Assembly (NCBI RefSeq): GCF_040958095.1
Contig: NC_091176.1
Span: 38,701,122-38,765,121 of the forward strand
Reading direction: 5' to 3'
DNA length: 64,000 nucleotides
Source: Procambarus clarkii
Taxonomy: Eukaryota; Arthropoda; Malacostraca; Decapoda; Cambaridae
A program made the translations under genes and the position numbers. Shown piece after piece: positions 10,486 to 21,284 of this stretch. Numbering within the stretch: the first letter of the stretch is position 1; every line of letters starts with the position of its first letter. Under the pieces are notes generated by a model. That model was not told the origin of the DNA, searched no databases, and saw only the letters and a list, made by a program, of their open reading frames with translations.

Positions 10486-13309
10486 TCTGGTATCTAATAA
10501 AGCAGAAGAGATAAAAGAACAAGTGAGTGAAGCAGATCCTGACATAGTTGCAATTGTGGAAACTAAAATTAATGACATGATCTCAGATGCAATCTTTCCT
10601 GAAGGGTACCAGGTGATACGAAAAGAGAGGACACAGAGACAGGGAGGGGGAGTGGCACTCCTAATAAAGCAGAAATGGAAGTTTGAACACCTGGGAAATC
10701 GAGTTACCAATGAGTGCACAAGCTTCATACATGGAACTCTGACAGTAGATGGGAGGAAGATTGTGATCTTGGTAATCTACAATCCCCCATCAAACAGTAG
10801 AAGACCCAGGCAGGAGTATGATGACAACAACAAGGCATGTATAGATGAACTGCAGAAGGCAGCAACACTAGCCCACAGAATGAGAGCGAAGCTGCTGATC
10901 ATGGGGGACCTAAATCATGGAGAGATAAATTGGGAATCAAGGAATCCCCATGGAGGGGACGAAACGTGGGGAGCAAAATTAGTAGATGTTATAGACAGGA
11001 ATTTCCTAACACAACATGTGAAGGAAGACACAAGGGAAAGAGGAGGAGATGGACCGAGCCTATTAGACCTGATTTTCACCCAGAACGTAGAAGATATCGA
11101 GAATTTAGAGCATGAAATACCTCTAGGGGCCAGTGACCATTGTGTCCTAGTCTTTGACTACATGATGGAATTCAAACTTATGACCATGGGACAAGAGATC
11201 TGGGAAAGGACAGTTGACTACAGGATAGGGGACTATAAGAGGATAAGGGACTATCTGGGTGAAGTGCAGTGGGAGGAAGAAATTAGAGGAAAAACAGTCC
11301 AAGATATGGTGGACCTAGTCATACAAAAATGCCAGGAGGCCGAAGAGAGATTTATACCAACAGTAAAGGGAAAAAATAAGAAGGAATATAATAACCCATG
11401 GTTTAATAGACAGTGTCAGGAAGCAAAAATGGCCAGCAGGCGGGAGTGGAGGAAGTACAGAAGACAAAGGACAGAGGACAACAGGATCAGATACAACAGA
11501 GCTAGGAACGATTACATTAACATAAGACGAACATCGGAAAGGGACTATGAGAACGATATTGCAATCAAAGCGAAAAAACAACCTAAGTTACTACACAGTC
11601 ATATAAGAAGAAAAATGTCGGTGAACGACAAAGTGACAAGACTAAGGAAGGCAGAGGGAGCATATACTGAAAGTGACAAGGAAATCTGCGAGGCACTGAA
11701 TGCCAGTTTCCATGGAGGGTTCACTACCGAGCCTGAGCAGCTCCCATTGTTGGAAGGGGTTACCCTAGATGAAAGACTATCAGATATAGAGGTGCCAGCA
11801 GAGGAGGTAATGAAACAGTTGACAACTCTAGATGCAACTAAAGCAGTTGGACCAGACAAAGTATCACCGTGGATACTAAAAGAAGCAGCGCAGGCCCTTA
11901 GCGTGCCTCTGGCAATGATCTTTAATGAGTCACTTATGTCGCGAGAATTGCCCAGTTGCTGGAAGAAGGCAAATGTCGTGCCGATCTTCAAGAAAGGTGA
12001 TAGGGAGGAGGCACTTAACTATAGAGCTGTATCACTGACAAGCATCCCCTCTAAAATACTGGAAAGAATAATTAGGCTACGACTGGTTGCACACCTGGAG
12101 AACATTAGGTTTGTGAACAAACATCAACATGGGTTCTGGACAGGGAAATCGTGCCTAACAAACCTTCTGGAATTCTATGATAAAATAACGAGGATAAGAC
12201 AGGACAGAGATAGTTGGGCAGACTGCATATTTCTGGACTGCCAAAAAGCCTTTGATACAGTACCGCACATGAGACTGCTGTTCAAGCTCGAGAGGCAGGC
12301 GGGGGTGGTGGGAAAGGTCCTAGTATGGATAAGGAACTACCTAACAGGAAGGAGCCAAAGAGTTACGATAAGGGGCGAGAAATCGAACTGGCGAACAGTA
12401 ACAAGTGGAGTACCAGAAGGATCGGTGCTGGGACCAATTCTATTTCTTGTATATGTTAACGACATGTTTACAGGCGTAGAGTCCTACATGTCAATGTTTG
12501 CGGATGACGCAAAGTTGATAAGAAGAGTTGTGACAGATGAGGATTGCAGGATCCTCCAAGAGGACCTGAACAGCATGCGGAGATGGTCAGAGAAATGGCT
12601 ACTGGAATTCAACACGAGCAAATGTAAAGTTATGGAAATGGGACTAGGAGATAGGAGACCAAAGGGACAGTACACAATGAAGGGGAACAGCCTACCTGTG
12701 ACGACACGCGAAAGAGACCTGGGGGTGGACATAACACCTAATCTATCTCCTGAGGCACATATAAATAGGATAACGACAGCAGCGTACTCTACACTGGCAA
12801 AAGTTAGAACATCATTCAGAAACCTAAGTAAGGTGGCATTTAGGGCGCTTTACACTGTCTACGTGAGGCCAGTCTTAGAGTATGCCGCCTCATCATGGAG
12901 TCCCCATCTGAAGAAGCATATAATGAAACTGGAAAAGGTTCAGAGGTTTGCAACGAGATTCGTCCCAGAGCTACAAGGGATGGGGTATGAGGAGCGCCTG
13001 AGGGAACTGTGCCTTACGACACTAGAAAGAAGAAGGGAGAGGGGGGACATGATAGATACGTATAATATACTCAGAGGGATTGACAGAGTGGACATAGACG
13101 AAATGTTCACACGGAATAGTAACAGAACGAGGGGACATGGATGGAAGCTTGAAACTCAGATGAGCCACAGAGATGTTAGGAAGTTTTCTTTTAGCGTGAG
13201 AGTAGTGGGAAAATGGAATGCACTTCAGGAACAGGTTGTGGAAGCAAATACTATTCATAATTTTAAAACCAGGTATGATAGGGAAATGGGACAGGAGTCA
13301 TTGCTGTAA
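10451..13309 (+). CDS. CR1-like LINE ORF2, endonuclease and reverse transcriptase
   Basis: An uninterrupted 952-codon ORF. Residues 1-235 form an APE-type endonuclease: VETKIND with the metal-binding Glu, MGDLNHGEINW and the final SDH. Residues about 430-720 form the RT: AVGPDKVSPW, LNYRAVSLTS, GKSCLTN, FLDCQKAFDTVPH (motif A), SGVPEGSVLGP (motif B) and FADDAK (motif C). The remainder is the C-terminal domain, with no RNase H. Motif B has PEG where relatives in this window have PQG, a change at a nearly invariant Gln. The start at 10451 lies inside ORF1 in the +1 frame, so translation would need re-initiation or frameshifting. Its length and lack of stops make it the youngest family A copy here. 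Confidence 0.9.
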   Translation: MKNLKVWYTNADLVSNKAEEIKEQVSEADPDIVAIVETKINDMISDAIFPEGYQVIRKERTQRQGGGVALLIKQKWKFEHLGNRVTNECTSFIHGTLTVDGRKIVILVIYNPPSNSRRPRQEYDDNNKACIDELQKAATLAHRMRAKLLIMGDLNHGEINWESRNPHGGDETWGAKLVDVIDRNFLTQHVKEDTRERGGDGPSLLDLIFTQNVEDIENLEHEIPLGASDHCVLVFDYMMEFKLMTMGQEIWERTVDYRIGDYKRIRDYLGEVQWEEEIRGKTVQDMVDLVIQKCQEAEERFIPTVKGKNKKEYNNPWFNRQCQEAKMASRREWRKYRRQRTEDNRIRYNRARNDYINIRRTSERDYENDIAIKAKKQPKLLHSHIRRKMSVNDKVTRLRKAEGAYTESDKEICEALNASFHGGFTTEPEQLPLLEGVTLDERLSDIEVPAEEVMKQLTTLDATKAVGPDKVSPWILKEAAQALSVPLAMIFNESLMSRELPSCWKKANVVPIFKKGDREEALNYRAVSLTSIPSKILERIIRLRLVAHLENIRFVNKHQHGFWTGKSCLTNLLEFYDKITRIRQDRDSWADCIFLDCQKAFDTVPHMRLLFKLERQAGVVGKVLVWIRNYLTGRSQRVTIRGEKSNWRTVTSGVPEGSVLGPILFLVYVNDMFTGVESYMSMFADDAKLIRRVVTDEDCRILQEDLNSMRRWSEKWLLEFNTSKCKVMEMGLGDRRPKGQYTMKGNSLPVTTRERDLGVDITPNLSPEAHINRITTAAYSTLAKVRTSFRNLSKVAFRALYTVYVRPVLEYAASSWSPHLKKHIMKLEKVQRFATRFVPELQGMGYEERLRELCLTTLERRRERGDMIDTYNILRGIDRVDIDEMFTRNSNRTRGHGWKLETQMSHRDVRKFSFSVRVVGKWNALQEQVVEANTIHNFKTRYDREMGQESLL

Positions 13310-13406
13310 ACAACCGATGCTCGAAAGGCGGGATCCAAGAGTCAATGCTCGATCCTGCAGACACAACTAGGTGAGTACAACTAGGTGAGTACACACACAC
13401 ACACAC
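13310..13406 (+). repeat. LINE family A 3' tail and (AC)8
   Basis: This is the conserved tail that also ends members 2-4 and the SINEs. It holds the GGCGGGATCCAAGAGTCAAT core, then CACAACTAGGTGAGTAC with a second copy of the last 14 bases, then AC at 13391-13406. Confidence 0.9.
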
Positions 13407-16322
13407 GCTAATATGAATAAATAAGAATAGAGGGAACAAGTTCCTGAAGATTGCATAACCCAACATAGAGGGAGTAAGATGGAAGATACTGGAGTTAAGT
13501 GATGTATACAGCTCCAGACACCAGAAATTGTTGAACTCACAGAGACAAAACTTAAAGATGTTATTTTAAATGAGGTCATATTCCCAAGGGACTACTCAAT
13601 TTGGAGACGGGACAGAAAAATTAGGAAAGGCGGTGGCGTTGCTGTGCTGGTGAAAGAACACCTAAAGGTGAACGAAATAATGACTGCCAATCCACAAGAA
13701 GTTGACATAATAGCACTAGAGCTCTGCCATGAGGATGATAAACTAATGATCATAAATGCATATAGCCCACCACCAAGCAGCACATGGTCAAAGGAGGAGC
13801 TAGATAGTAAACGAGAAGATCTTATAACAATAATGAGAGAGATCATAGTGAGAGCGGATAACGATAGTTCACGACTGTTGATAGTTGGCGACTTCAACTT
13901 GAAATCCATAGACTGGGAAGCATATGAAGCTAAAACAGAAGATTTTTGGACCTGTAAATTTGAAGACCTCATCCTAGAAACATTCTTGTATCAACATGTT
14001 AAACAAGCTACGAGGATGAGGAAAGGGGACGCTCCCTCCATGCTAGATTTGATATTTACCAGGAAGGAGGAAGAAATATTTGACATTCAGTACCTTCCTC
14101 CCTTGGATAAAAGTGACCATGTCTTTTTGGGAATAAAGCATGCAATGAGTTATAATCTGGAAGAAAATATGAAGGTTGGTGAAATTGAAAAACCTGACTT
14201 TAGGAGAGGACATTATGGCAACCTTAGAATTTTTTTTTAGTGAGTATAATTGGACAGACTTGTTGCTAGGCAAGAAATGAATGAGATGTATGTCAAGTTT
14301 TGTTAAATATATGATAAAGGCACAAAAAAATTTATACCAAAACAGAGATGCAGAACTAGGAAACAGGATTGGTTCAGCAGAAAGTGTGAGAGGGCCAGAT
14401 ACCAAAAGACACAAAAATGAAATCAATACAGGAAGAGGCCGAACCCCCAAACATACCAGCGATACAAAGATGCGAGAAACAACTACACGGCAGTGATTAG
14501 AGAGGCAGAAAGAAATTTTGAAAAGGGATTGCAGACAAATGTAAAACAGAACCAGGTCTGTTCAATAAAATCATAAACAACAAATTGCAGGTAAAGGATA
14601 ATATTCAGAGGTTGAAAATGGGAAATAGATTCCCGGAAAATGAAAAGGAAATGTGTGAAACATTAAACGAAAAGTACCAAAGTGTGTTTGTACAAAATGA
14701 AATCTTCAGGGAACCAGATTCAATAGGAATTCCAGAGAACAACATAGAGCGCATAGAGGTGTCTAGAGACGAAGTGAAAAAAATACTCAAGGAGCTAAAT
14801 AAGAACAAAGCAGTTGGTCCAGATGGAGTTTCACCATGGGTTCTGAGAGACTGTGCACCTGAGCTCAGCATTCCACTTCAACAGATTTTTCAGGCATCCC
14901 TGTTTACAGGAGTTGTAGCTGATGTGTGGAAAAAGGCTAATATAGTTCCAATCTACAAAAGTGGAAGCAGGGAAGACCCCCTTAATTATAGACTGGTATC
15001 ATTGACAAGTGTAATACTCAAAATATTAGAAAAAATAATTAAAACTAAATGGGTAGAACACCTGGAGAGAAATGATATAATATCAGGCAGACAGTATGGT
15101 TTTCGATCTGGAAGATCCTGTGTATCGAATTTACTCAGTTTCTATGATCGAGCAACAGAGATATTACAGGAAAGAGATGGTTGGGTTGACTGCATCTATC
15201 TGGACCTAAAAAAGGCTTTCTACAGAGTTCCACATAAGAGGTTGTTCTGGAAACTGGAAAATATTGGAGGGGTGACAGGTAAGCTTCTAACATGGATGAA
15301 AAATTTTCTGACTGAAAGAAAAATGAGGGCAGTGATCAGAGGCAATGTATCGGACTGGAGAAATGTAACAAGTGGAGTACCACAGGGTTCACTTCCTGCA
15401 CCAGTGATGTTTATTGTCTACATAAATGATCTACCAGTTGGGATACAGAATTATATGAACATGTTGATGATGCTAAGATAATAGGAAGGATAAGAAACTT
15501 AGATGATTGTCATGCCCTTAAAGATGAACTGGACAAAATAAGTATATGCAGCACCACTTGGCAAATGGAATTTAATGTTAATAAATGTCATGTTATGGAA
15601 TGTGGAATAGGAGAACATAGACCCCACACAACCTATATATTATGTGAGAAATCTTTAAAGAATTTTGATAAAGAAAGAGATCTAGGGGTGGTTCTAGATA
15701 GAAAACTATCAACTGAGGACCACATAAAGAATATTGTGCGAGGAGCCTATGCCACGCTTTCTAGCTTCAGAATTGCTTTTAAATACATGGATGGCGATAT
15801 ACTAAAGAAATTGTTCACGACTTTTGTTAGGCCAAAGCTAGAATATGCAGCGGTTGTGTGGTGCCCATATCTTAAGAAGCACATCAACAAACTGGAAAAG
15901 GTGCAAAGACATGCTACTAAGTGGCTCCCAGAACTGAAAGGCAAGAGCTACGAGGAGAGCTTAGAGGCATTATATATGCCAAAACTAGCAGACAGAAGAA
16001 AAAGAGGTGATATGATCACTACATATAAAATAGTAACAGGAATTGATAAAATCGATAGGGAAGATTTCCTGAGACCTGGAACTCTAAGAACAAGAGGTCA
16101 TAGATTTAAACTAGCTAAACACAGTTGCCGAAGAAATATAAGAAAATTCACTTTCGCAAACAGAGTGGTAGACGGTTGGAACAAGTTAGGTGAGAAGGTG
16201 GTGGAAGCCAAGACCGTCAGTAGTTTCAAAGCATTATATGACAAAGAGTGCTGGGAAGACAGGACACCACGAGCGTAGCTCTCATCCTGTAACTACACTT
16301 AGGTAATTACACTTAGGTAATT
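13407..16322 (+). pseudogene. CR1-like LINE family B, ORF2 copy 1
   Basis: This is a 5'-truncated copy of a second CR1-like family, starting right after the AC tract of family A. Frames 13644-14240 (endonuclease with VGDFNLKSIDWEAYE and KSDHVFL), 14585-15481 (RT) and 15565-16278 (C-terminal domain) are separated by frameshifts. In motif A it reads KKAFYRVPH where copy 2 has KKAFDRVPH. A 4-nt deletion near 15463 removes the residues before the catalytic Asp-Asp, so the RT is dead. The tail at 16280-16322 has two copies of ACACTTAGGTAATTAC. Confidence 0.85.
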
Positions 16323-16340
16323 ACACACACACACACACAC
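16323..16340 (+). repeat. (AC)n at the LINE-SINE junction
   Basis: A short AC run between the family B tail and the first SINE. Confidence 0.9.
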
Positions 16341-16345
16341 AAACA

Positions 16346-16652
16346 GGGGTTCTGGTAGCTGAGTGGGCAGCGTGCAGGACTCGTAATTCGGTGGCTCGGG
16401 TTCAATTCCCGGAAAAGGCATAAATAAATGGGCAAAGTTTCTTTCAAACTGATGCACCTGTTACCTAGCAGTAAATAAGTGCCTGGGAGTTAAACAGCTG
16501 TTACGGAGCTGCTTTCTGGGTCTGTGTGTGTAGGGGGGGAGGGGGAACTAGTTTGTTAGTAGTTAGTAACAGTTGATTGAGAGTTGAGAGGCGGGCCGAA
16601 AGAGCAAAGCTCAACCCCTGCAAGCACAACTAGGTGAGTACACACACACACA
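16346..16652 (+). mobile_element. tRNA-derived SINE with LINE-type 3' tail (copy 1)
   Basis: The head has pol III promoter boxes: A box TAGCTGAGTGGGC (16355-16367) and B box GGTTCAATTCC (about 16399-16409), spaced as in tRNA. A body of about 150 bp follows. The end, TTGAGAGGCGGG, then AAAGCTCAACCCCTGCAAGC and AACTAGGTGAGTAC plus AC, is the same tail as CR1-like family A. The element is non-coding. It would be transcribed by RNA polymerase III and copied by the LINE enzyme that recognises this tail. Confidence 0.9.
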
Positions 16653-16709
16653 ATGGGACCAAAGAGCCAGAGCTCAACCCCCGCAAGCACAACTTGGTGA
16701 GTACATATC
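16653..16709 (+). mobile_element. tail-only fragment of the SINE or LINE family A
   Basis: It contains just GGGACCAAAGAGCCAGAGCT and the following tail to TTGGTGAGTACA, lying between two SINEs. It is an extremely 5'-truncated insertion. Confidence 0.75.
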
Positions 16710-17091
16710 AGGGGGGGCCTGATAGCTGAGTGAGCAGCGCTCTGGACACATAATCCTAGGGTCTGGGTTCGATCCCCGGTGATGGGAGAAAAAAATGGAG
16801 AGTTTCTAAGAGTTAGTAACAGTTGAATTGAAATTAAATTGAAATAAGTTTATTGAGGTAAAATGCACACAAAGGGATGAGGTAGCTCAAGCTATTCTCA
16901 CCCCATTCAGTACAACGTGTTCAAATATATAGATGCACATCACAAACATTAAACATATTACCGAACATTCTGAGTCATTAACAGTCTATTGATTGACAGT
17001 TGAGAGGCAGGCCGAAAGAGCACAGCTCAATCCCTGCAAGCACAATTAACTGAATATCACTAGGTGAATGCACACACACACACACACACAC
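16710..17091 (+). mobile_element. tRNA-derived SINE (copy 2), carrying an insertion
   Basis: A box TAGCTGAGTGAGC (16723-16735) and B box GGTTCGATCCC (about 16766-16776). The anticodon-loop region differs from copy 1 (ACATAA versus TCGTAA), so it is a distinct subfamily. The body matches copy 1 up to AGTTAGTAACAGTTGA, is interrupted for about 160 bp, and resumes with TTGATTGACAGTTGAGAGG and the family tail, ending in (AC)n at 17071-17091. Confidence 0.85.
16828..16988. mobile_element. 160-bp insertion within SINE copy 2
   Basis: The inserted sequence is AT-rich and holds AAGTTTATTGAGGTAAAATG and GATGAGGTAGCTCAAGC. It is flanked by ACAGTTGA on the left and ACAGTCTATTGA on the right, a possible imperfect target duplication. 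I do not recognise a coding region. Confidence 0.55.
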
Positions 17092-17320
17092 GGTTCTATC
17101 CCAAGTTCTTTCCCAAGAGGCAGACAAGAGGAGCTCCAGCATATTTCAACAATCCTAAGTAATGTAGTACAGGATGATGATAGTGAGTGGTGTCCCAGAG
17201 TACATAAAGGTATAGTGCTTTTGAAAAATAGGTGAGATAACAGGAATGTGCCAAGGGAAGTGAAAAATTGGATGAGAAAAAGTTGCCCTAGTGTTTCCAG
17301 TGCAGAGAAGAACATTCAAG

Positions 17321-18340
17321 ATGGCCGCCGGCAAGAGGAAATACAAAACAGAGCTTGATTTTGTTGGATTCAGTGAAGAAAGCATTGATATAACCAGTCT
17401 ATACCACAAGCTGGTAAAATTAGATACTATAGTGACCTCTCATGTAGAAATAATTAGTAAATTGAAAGAAAGTAATGACTATTTAAATAGCAAAGTTGTA
17501 TGTCTTGAGGGTGTAGTGAAAGACTTGTGCACGGATAAGATTCAATTGGAAACAAATTGCAAAGCCATGGAAGAAGAAAATAGACTCTTAAAAATAGCTT
17601 AGGAAGAATTTAAAGTAAATTTAAACATAAATGACTACAATAGGTTAGGTAAGGAATTTCAACAGGACAAACAGCTTTTGTCAGCACAGACGGAGGAAGT
17701 TACACGGGGAATAGAACAGTGCAAGAAAGATATGCAACTCACTTATGCACAAGTGGCCAAGGAGAAGGAAAAAAATAGAAGAAGCAGTAAAGGAAGTCAA
17801 ACACTGCAGCAACCAAGATAAAACAAACATTAGGCTGGATGTGAGAAAAGAATTGGCATCTAACCCGAAGTTGGTGCAAAACTCAGTTGATCGGAGTAAG
17901 TCCCTGACAATTTTTGGCTGCAAAGAAAAGGAGATAACATCTAGGTCAGAAAGAGCTGTAGAAGAGGCAAAAGTAGTAGATAAAATTGTTGGCCTCGTGG
18001 AAGGTCTTACAACCGTAGAGAATGTGTGCGACTACAGGAAAATAGGCAGATATGTAAAAGGGAAAGATCGACCTTTGAGGATCACCCTAAATGGTGCCAA
18101 AAGATGGAAGAAGTACTAAAGAATGCTAGAAAATTACAAAGTGATGAGGATGGGAAAGTGTGGTCGTTAAGACGAGATCTTTCAAAAGAAGATAGAGAGA
18201 AGCTGAAACTGAACCTCGCCAAGGCAAAACGTTTAAATGAGAGCGGGAATGAAGAAGAAATCAATTCTTTTTTCTACAAAGTGATAAGGGTAGGCAGACC
18301 AGTAAAGTGGTACATAGAGGCAAACCAACAAAATCATTAG
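17321..18340 (+). pseudogene. CR1-like LINE family B ORF1
   Basis: The frame starts at the ATG at 17321 (MAAGKRKYK) or the upstream in-frame ATG at 17291. It runs through a Leu/Lys/Glu-rich coiled coil to a TAG at 17600. Further pieces at 17745-18119 and 18026-18340 show an RNA-binding core (KSLTIFGCKEKE, DYRKIGRY, RPLRITL) and a helical C-terminus (NARKLQSDE, LSKEDREKLK). That is the coiled-coil/RRM/CTD plan of LINE ORF1. At least one nonsense codon and two frameshifts break it. It is not similar in primary sequence to family A ORF1. Confidence 0.7.
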
Positions 18341-21208
18341 AGAGAGGGGGAGTGAAAAATAAGAATAGGGGGAACAAGTTCATGAAGATTGCATACACCA
18401 ACATAGATGGAGTAAGATCGAAGATACTGGAGTTAAGTGATGTAATACAGCTGCAGACACCAGACATTGTTGCACTCACGGAGACAAAACTTGAAGATGT
18501 TATTTTAAATGAGGTCATATTCCCAAGGGGCTACTCAATTTGGAGACCGGACAGAAAAATTAGGAAAGGCGGTGGCGTTGCTGTGCTGGTGAAAGAACAC
18601 CTAAAGGTGAAGGAAATAATGACTGCCAATCCACAAGAAGTTGACATAAGAGCACTTGAGATCTGCCATGAGGATGATAAACTAATGATCATAAATGCAT
18701 ATAGTCCACCACCAAGCAGCACATGGTCAAAGGAGGAGCTAGATAGTAAACGAGAAGGTCTTATAACAATAATGAGAGAGATCATAGCGAGAGCGGATAA
18801 CGATAGTTCACGACTGTTGATAGTCGGCGACTTCAACTTGAAAGCCATAGATTGGGAAGCATATGAAGCTAAAACAGAAGATTTCTGGACCTGTAAATTT
18901 GTAGACCTCATCCTGGAAACATTCTTGTATCAACATGTTAAACAAGCTACTAGGATGAGGAAAGGGGACGCTCCCTCCATGCTAGATTTGATATTTACCA
19001 GGAAGGAGGAAGAAATATTTGACATTCAGCACCTTCCTCCCTTGGGTAAAAGTGACCATGTCTTTTTGGGAATAAAGTATGCAATGCGTTATAATCTGGA
19101 AGAAAATATGAAGGTTGATGCAATTGAAAAACCTGACTTTAGGAGAGGACATTATGGCAACCTTAGAATTTTTTTTAGTGGGTATAATTGGACAGACTTG
19201 TTGCTAGGCAAGGAAGTAAATGAGATGTATGTCAAGTTTTGTTAAATATATGATAAAGGCACAAACAAATTTATACCAAAACAGAGAAGCAGAACTAGGA
19301 AACAGGATTGGTTCAGCAGAAAGTGTGAGAGGGCCAGAGACCAAAAGACACAAAAATGGAATCAATACAGAAAGGGCCAAACCCCCAAACATACCAGCGA
19401 TACAAAGATGCGAGAAACAACTACACGGCAGTGAGGAGAGAGGCAGAAAGAAATTTTGAAAAAGAGATTGCAGACAAATGTAAAACAGAACCAGGTCTGT
19501 TCAGTAAATTCATAAACAAGAAATTGCAGGTAAAGGATGATATACAGAGGTTGAAAATTGGAAATAGATTCACAGAAAATGAAAAGGAAATGTGTGAAAC
19601 ATTAAACGAAAAGTTCCAAAGTGTGTTTGTACAAAATGAAATCTTCAGGGAACCAGATACAATAAGAATTTCAGAGAACAGCATATAGCACATAGAGGTG
19701 TCTAGAGATGAAGTGGAAAAAATGCTCAAGGAGCTAAATAAGAACAAGGCAGTTGGTCCAGACGGAGTTTCACCATGGGTTCTGAGAGAATGTGCACCTG
19801 AACTCAGCATTCCTCTTCAACTGATTTTTCAGGCATCCCTGTTTACAGGAGTTGTAGCTGATGTGTGGAAAAAGGCTAACATAGTTCCAATCTACAGAAG
19901 TGGAAGCAGGGAAGACCCCCTTAATTATAGACTGGTATCATTGACAAGTGTAATAGTCAAAATATTGGAAAAAATAATTAAAATTAAATGGGTAGAACAC
20001 CTGGAGAGAAATGATATAATATCAGACAGAAAGTATGGTTTTCGATCTGGAAGATATTGTGTATCGAATTTACTCAGTTTCTATGACCGAGCAACAGAGA
20101 TATTACAGGAAAGAGATGGTTGGGTTGACTGCATCTATCTGGACCTAAAAAAGGCTTTTGACAGAGTTCCACATAAGAGGTTGTTCTGGAAACTGGAAAA
20201 TATTGGAGGGGTGACAGGTAAGCTTCTAACATGGATGAAAAATTTTCTGACTGATAGAAAAATGAGGGCAGTGATCAGAGGCAATGTATCGGACTGGAGA
20301 AATGTCACAAGTGGAGTACCACAGGGTTCAGTTCTTGCACCAGTGATGTTTATTGTCTACATAAATGATCTACTAGTTGGTATAGAGAATTGTATGAACA
20401 TGTTTGCTGATGATGCTAAGATAATAGGAGGGATAAGAAACTTAGATGATTGTCATGCCCTTCAAGATGACCTGGTCAAAATAAGTATATGGAGCACCAC
20501 ATGGCAAATGGAATTTAATGTTAATAAACGCCACGTTATGGAATGTGGAATAGCAGAACATAGACCCCACACAACCTATATATTATGTGAGAAATCTTTA
20601 AAGAATTTTGATAAAGAAAGAGATCTAGGGGTGGTTCTAGATAGAAAACTATCACCTGAGTACCACATAAAGAATATTGTGCAAGGAGCCTATGCTACGC
20701 TTTCTAACTTCAGAATTGCTTTTAAATACATGGATGGCGATAAACTATAGAAATTGTTCACGACTTTTGTTAGGCCAAAGCTAGAATATGCAGCGATTGT
20801 GTGGTGCCCATATCTTAAGAAGCACATCAACAAACTGGAAAAGGTGCAAAGACATGCTACTAAGTGGCTCCCAGAACTGAAGGGCAAGATCTACGAAGAG
20901 AGGTTAGAGGCATTAAATATGCCAAAACTGGACGACAGAAGAAAAAGAGGTGATATAATCATAAAATAGTAACAGGAATTGATAAAATCGATAGGGAAGA
21001 TTTCCTGACACCTGGAACTTTAAGAACAAGAGGTCATAGATATAAACTAGCTAAACACAGATGCCGAAGAAATATAAGAAAATTCACTTTCGCAAACAGA
21101 GTGGTAGACGGTTGGAACAAGTTAGGTGAGAAGGTGGTGGAGGCCAAGACCGTCAGTAGTTTCAAAGCGTTATTTGACAAAGAGTGCTGGGAAGACGGGA
21201 CACCATGA
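18307..21208 (+). pseudogene. CR1-like LINE family B ORF2
   Basis: The endonuclease frame 18307-19245 is intact: TNIDGVRSK, TETKLED, VGDFNLKAIDWEAYE and KSDHVFL. A frameshift lies near 19240. The RT frame 19698-20750 has AVGPDGVSPW, YLDLKKAFDRVPHKRL, SGVPQGSVLAP and FADDAKIIGG, all intact, before a TAG at 20748. The C-terminal domain continues at 20754-21208 with another deletion near 20962. The first ORF2 codons overlap the ORF1 end, as in family A. Confidence 0.8.
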
Positions 21209-21284
21209 GCGTAGCTCTCATCCTGTAACTACACTTAGGTAATTACACTTAAGTAATTACGGGTGTGTGTGTGTGTTGAGGTGC

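Larger units (their letters stand above)
8546..13390 (+). mobile_element. near-full-length CR1-like LINE (family A reference copy)
   Basis: The element has about 395 bp of 5' leader (8546-8940), ORF1, an overlapping ORF2 and a short 3' tail. The leader holds no ORF and begins directly at the AC tract, so 8546 is probably the true 5' end or close to it. The tail (13310-13390) contains GGCGGGATCCAAGAGTCAAT and ends in two copies of AACTAGGTGAGTAC before (AC)8. The order endonuclease, RT and C-terminal domain, with no RNase H, plus a short repeated 3' terminus, fits the CR1/L2 group. The exact clade is an inference. Confidence 0.85.
17092..21260 (+). mobile_element. CR1-like LINE family B, near-full-length copy 2
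   Basis: The copy starts at the AC end of SINE 2. It has about 220 bp of leader, a broken ORF1 (17321-18340), a broken ORF2 (18307-21208) and the family B tail with two copies of the ACACTT(A)GGTAATTAC unit (21229-21260). A GT tract follows at 21262-21276. It is closely related to copy 1 across the shared part. Confidence 0.85.

Noticed and set aside
16346..16420. A functional tRNA gene
   Set aside because: A and B boxes are present, but the sequence does not close a standard acceptor stem and continues into a SINE body and LINE-type tail.
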